NCBI GenBank assembly: GCA_902782445.1
Contig: CACZNC010000015.1
Span: 74,777-125,472, forward strand
Direction: 5' to 3'
Origin: an uncultured Ruminococcus sp.
GTDB taxonomy: Bacteria; Bacillota; Clostridia; Oscillospirales; CAG-272
Length of the DNA: 50,696 bases
The first letter of the stretch is position 1; the number at the start of each line of letters is the position of its first letter. The translations under genes and the position numbers were made by a program. Positions 49,098 to 50,696 of the stretch are shown one piece after another. The notes under the pieces were generated by a model. That model ran no database searches, had not been told where the DNA came from, and saw only the letters and a list, made by a program, of their open reading frames with translations.

Positions 49098-50696
49098 ATG
49101 AAGAAAACGCTATCCGTCCTTCTCGCCCTGCTGCTGACCGTCTTTCTCAGCGTCGCGGCCGGCGCGGTCCTGATGACATGGGAAGAAGCCGATCAGACCT
49201 ACTGGTCCCCGGATTTCTCCCTGAACATCGACAAGGGCGACACGTCCGAGTATCTCGTCATTCTCGAGGACGGCACCATCAGCGCCGGTAACGGTACCGG
49301 AAGCTGGTACGAAATGGAAAATCTGGAAGGCGACATCCCCGCCAACCTGATCACCAACCTGAATCCCGGCTGGTATGAAGCCGCGTTCTACAACATCGGC
49401 GCGGACTGCACCGGCGCGGACGGACAGATCGCCATCATCTCCCGCGGTTCGTCCACGTTCACCGAAAAGACCGCAGCCGCAAAAGCCGGCGGAGCCGTCG
49501 GCGCGATCGTGATGAACAACGGCAAGGACGAATCCATCGACGACGTCGACTACGTGATCGAGGGCGGCATCGGCACACTGGGCATGGGCATGATCGAAGA
49601 GACCCTTCCCTGCTGCTCCGTTTCCACCGATATCGGTATCCGTATGCTCTCCCTGATCTACGGCATCAAGATGGCGGACGCTTACGACGCGCTTCTCGAA
49701 GTTCAGACCGGAGCCGCCACGACCGGCCTCGAATCCGGCAAGCCCGTGACCCACGTCTTCATCGGCACGATGGCGGACTACGAACAGATCGGCGCGTATG
49801 ACGCTTCCAAGCTCGTCACGAAGGAAAACGCGCTGAAACCCGACGCGGTCCTCCCGGGCTCCATCGTGGTCGAGGCCCCCGAGTTCGCCGCGGCCGCTCT
49901 GCAGATGCCCACGGACATGGCGGTTTTGAAAAACGACGGCTCCTCCTATGACGACGCCGCTTCCGCCGCAAAGGCCCTCGGCACCAACCCGATCACCGCT
50001 TACGATTATATCAGCGGTTCCTCCGGCAACTCCGGCGAAGGCGCGAAGAACCTCTGGGACGGCGAAACCGCCACCAAGTTCTGCACCTCCTCCTTCGAAG
50101 CGGTTTCCGCCGTGAAGCTCTCCGCTCCCGCTTCCATCAACGGCATCATCATGGCGACGGCCAACGACAACGCTTCCTACAACGGCAGAAACCCGAACGA
50201 ATGGGCCATCTTCGGCTCCAACGACGGAGAGATCTGGAACCCCATCGTTTACGGCGACGACACGTTCTTTGACGAAACCAACTTCACCTATTACGCGGGT
50301 TCCATCGCTCCCACCGAAGCCTATCAGTACTTCCAGTTCCAGGCGTCCGGATGCGATTCCGGCACCTTCCAGGTCTCCGAGGTCGTGCTCTGCACCGCGA
50401 ACGTCCCCTCCGCAGTCGCCACCTCCGACACCGAACTGCTCGCCAAGTCCTGGGACACCATTTTCGTGGACTTTGAAATGATGGTGGACGGCGGCGCGGG
50501 CGCATGGCTGGCCGAAAATCCCATCGAAGGCGATATAGGGGATTTCGAGCTCCGCGGCTGGGCACACCTCGCCACCCCGATCCCGGCCTTCGCGTACACC
50601 ATTGACGGCGGCGATCCCGTCCAGTCCGAAGACTTCATTCAGGACAGACCCGACGTCAAGGCCGCCATCCACGAAGAGGCCGAGGGCTTCGACATC
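49098..50696 (+). CDS. Exported protein with PA and discoidin-like domains (3' end outside window)
   Basis: An open frame of 533 codons that runs off the window. It has a signal peptide (1-23), a region around 75-190 resembling a protease-associated (PA) domain (GQIAIISRGSSTFTEKTAAA, then GAVGAIVMNN), and a region around 300-440 resembling an F5/8C discoidin domain (AKNLWDGETATKFCTSS, SINGIIMATANDNASY, WAIFGSNDGEIWNPI). Discoidin-like modules bind sugars; PA domains occur next to proteases. The later part may hold the catalytic or anchoring module and is not visible. GGAGG precedes the ATG at 49098. Confidence 0.75.
   Translation, partial: MKKTLSVLLALLLTVFLSVAAGAVLMTWEEADQTYWSPDFSLNIDKGDTSEYLVILEDGTISAGNGTGSWYEMENLEGDIPANLITNLNPGWYEAAFYNIGADCTGADGQIAIISRGSSTFTEKTAAAKAGGAVGAIVMNNGKDESIDDVDYVIEGGIGTLGMGMIEETLPCCSVSTDIGIRMLSLIYGIKMADAYDALLEVQTGAATTGLESGKPVTHVFIGTMADYEQIGAYDASKLVTKENALKPDAVLPGSIVVEAPEFAAAALQMPTDMAVLKNDGSSYDDAASAAKALGTNPITAYDYISGSSGNSGEGAKNLWDGETATKFCTSSFEAVSAVKLSAPASINGIIMATANDNASYNGRNPNEWAIFGSNDGEIWNPIVYGDDTFFDETNFTYYAGSIAPTEAYQYFQFQASGCDSGTFQVSEVVLCTANVPSAVATSDTELLAKSWDTIFVDFEMMVDGGAGAWLAENPIEGDIGDFELRGWAHLATPIPAFAYTIDGGDPVQSEDFIQDRPDVKAAIHEEAEGFDI

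Overview
The window looks like chromosome from an uncultured, GC-rich Clostridia-type Bacillota, probably from an anaerobic gut or rumen community. The basis is an hrcA-grpE-dnaK-dnaJ-prmA operon behind a CIRCE operator, strong GGAGG ribosome sites, promoters that are nearly all TTGAC(A/G)-N17-TATAAT, an ECF sigma/anti-sigma pair, a LytTR-DUF3021 pair, a CD1871A-type CXXC micro-protein with its polyferredoxin, the GGGtGRT/scaffold pair, and many secreted or carbohydrate-active proteins. No rRNA, CRISPR array, transposase or phage structural gene was seen. The assignment is inferred from gene content only.

Layout. 1-2.8 kb: YwaF-like membrane protein, GGGtGRT protein and an IscU/NifU-type scaffold (minus strand). 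2.8-6.7 kb: a sialidase-like protein, an arylacetate-CoA ligase (paaK) behind an aromatic-rich leader peptide and terminator, then a CXXC micro-protein with a membrane polyferredoxin. 6.7-13 kb: HD-domain protein and SDR (minus), 5'-nucleotidase, GHL10-like protein and M28 peptidase (plus), and an AT-rich orphan gene with an HNH-like core. 13-17 kb: a three-gene set (LamG-like exported protein, DHHW/AlgX-like protein, MBOAT) resembling surface-polysaccharide O-acetylation. 17-20 kb: YdcF-like protein, a degraded-looking stretch, and an AT-rich exported stalk-domain protein behind a 116-bp inverted-repeat leader. 20-34 kb: NSS transporter, Gfo/Idh/MocA oxidoreductase with GH38 mannosidase, DUF3048 lipoprotein, purC, GH43, esterase with beta-helix protein, NYN/OST-HTH protein and amidohydrolase. 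34-36 kb: orphan glycyl-radical activase; LytTR and DUF3021. 36-42 kb: heat-shock operon. 42-45 kb: exported protein with an SPKTG-type tail, rplM-rpsI, and an AT-rich two-gene island. 45.7-50.7 kb: ECF sigma/anti-sigma, a long hairpin-rich noncoding stretch, a tRNA-Arg-like gene, a 5'-3' exonuclease and a truncated exported protein with PA and discoidin-like domains.

The signals most worth following are (i) the leader peptide plus terminator before paaK, which suggests attenuation by aromatic amino acids and so a biosynthetic role for the ligase; (ii) a structured repeat family found three times, each copy directly after a stop codon and in the same orientation as that gene; (iii) a roughly 540-nt hairpin-rich noncoding region next to the tRNA; (iv) a 12-bp direct repeat spaced exactly 21 bp upstream of the LytTR gene; and (v) three AT-rich islands carrying genes with little recognisable function.
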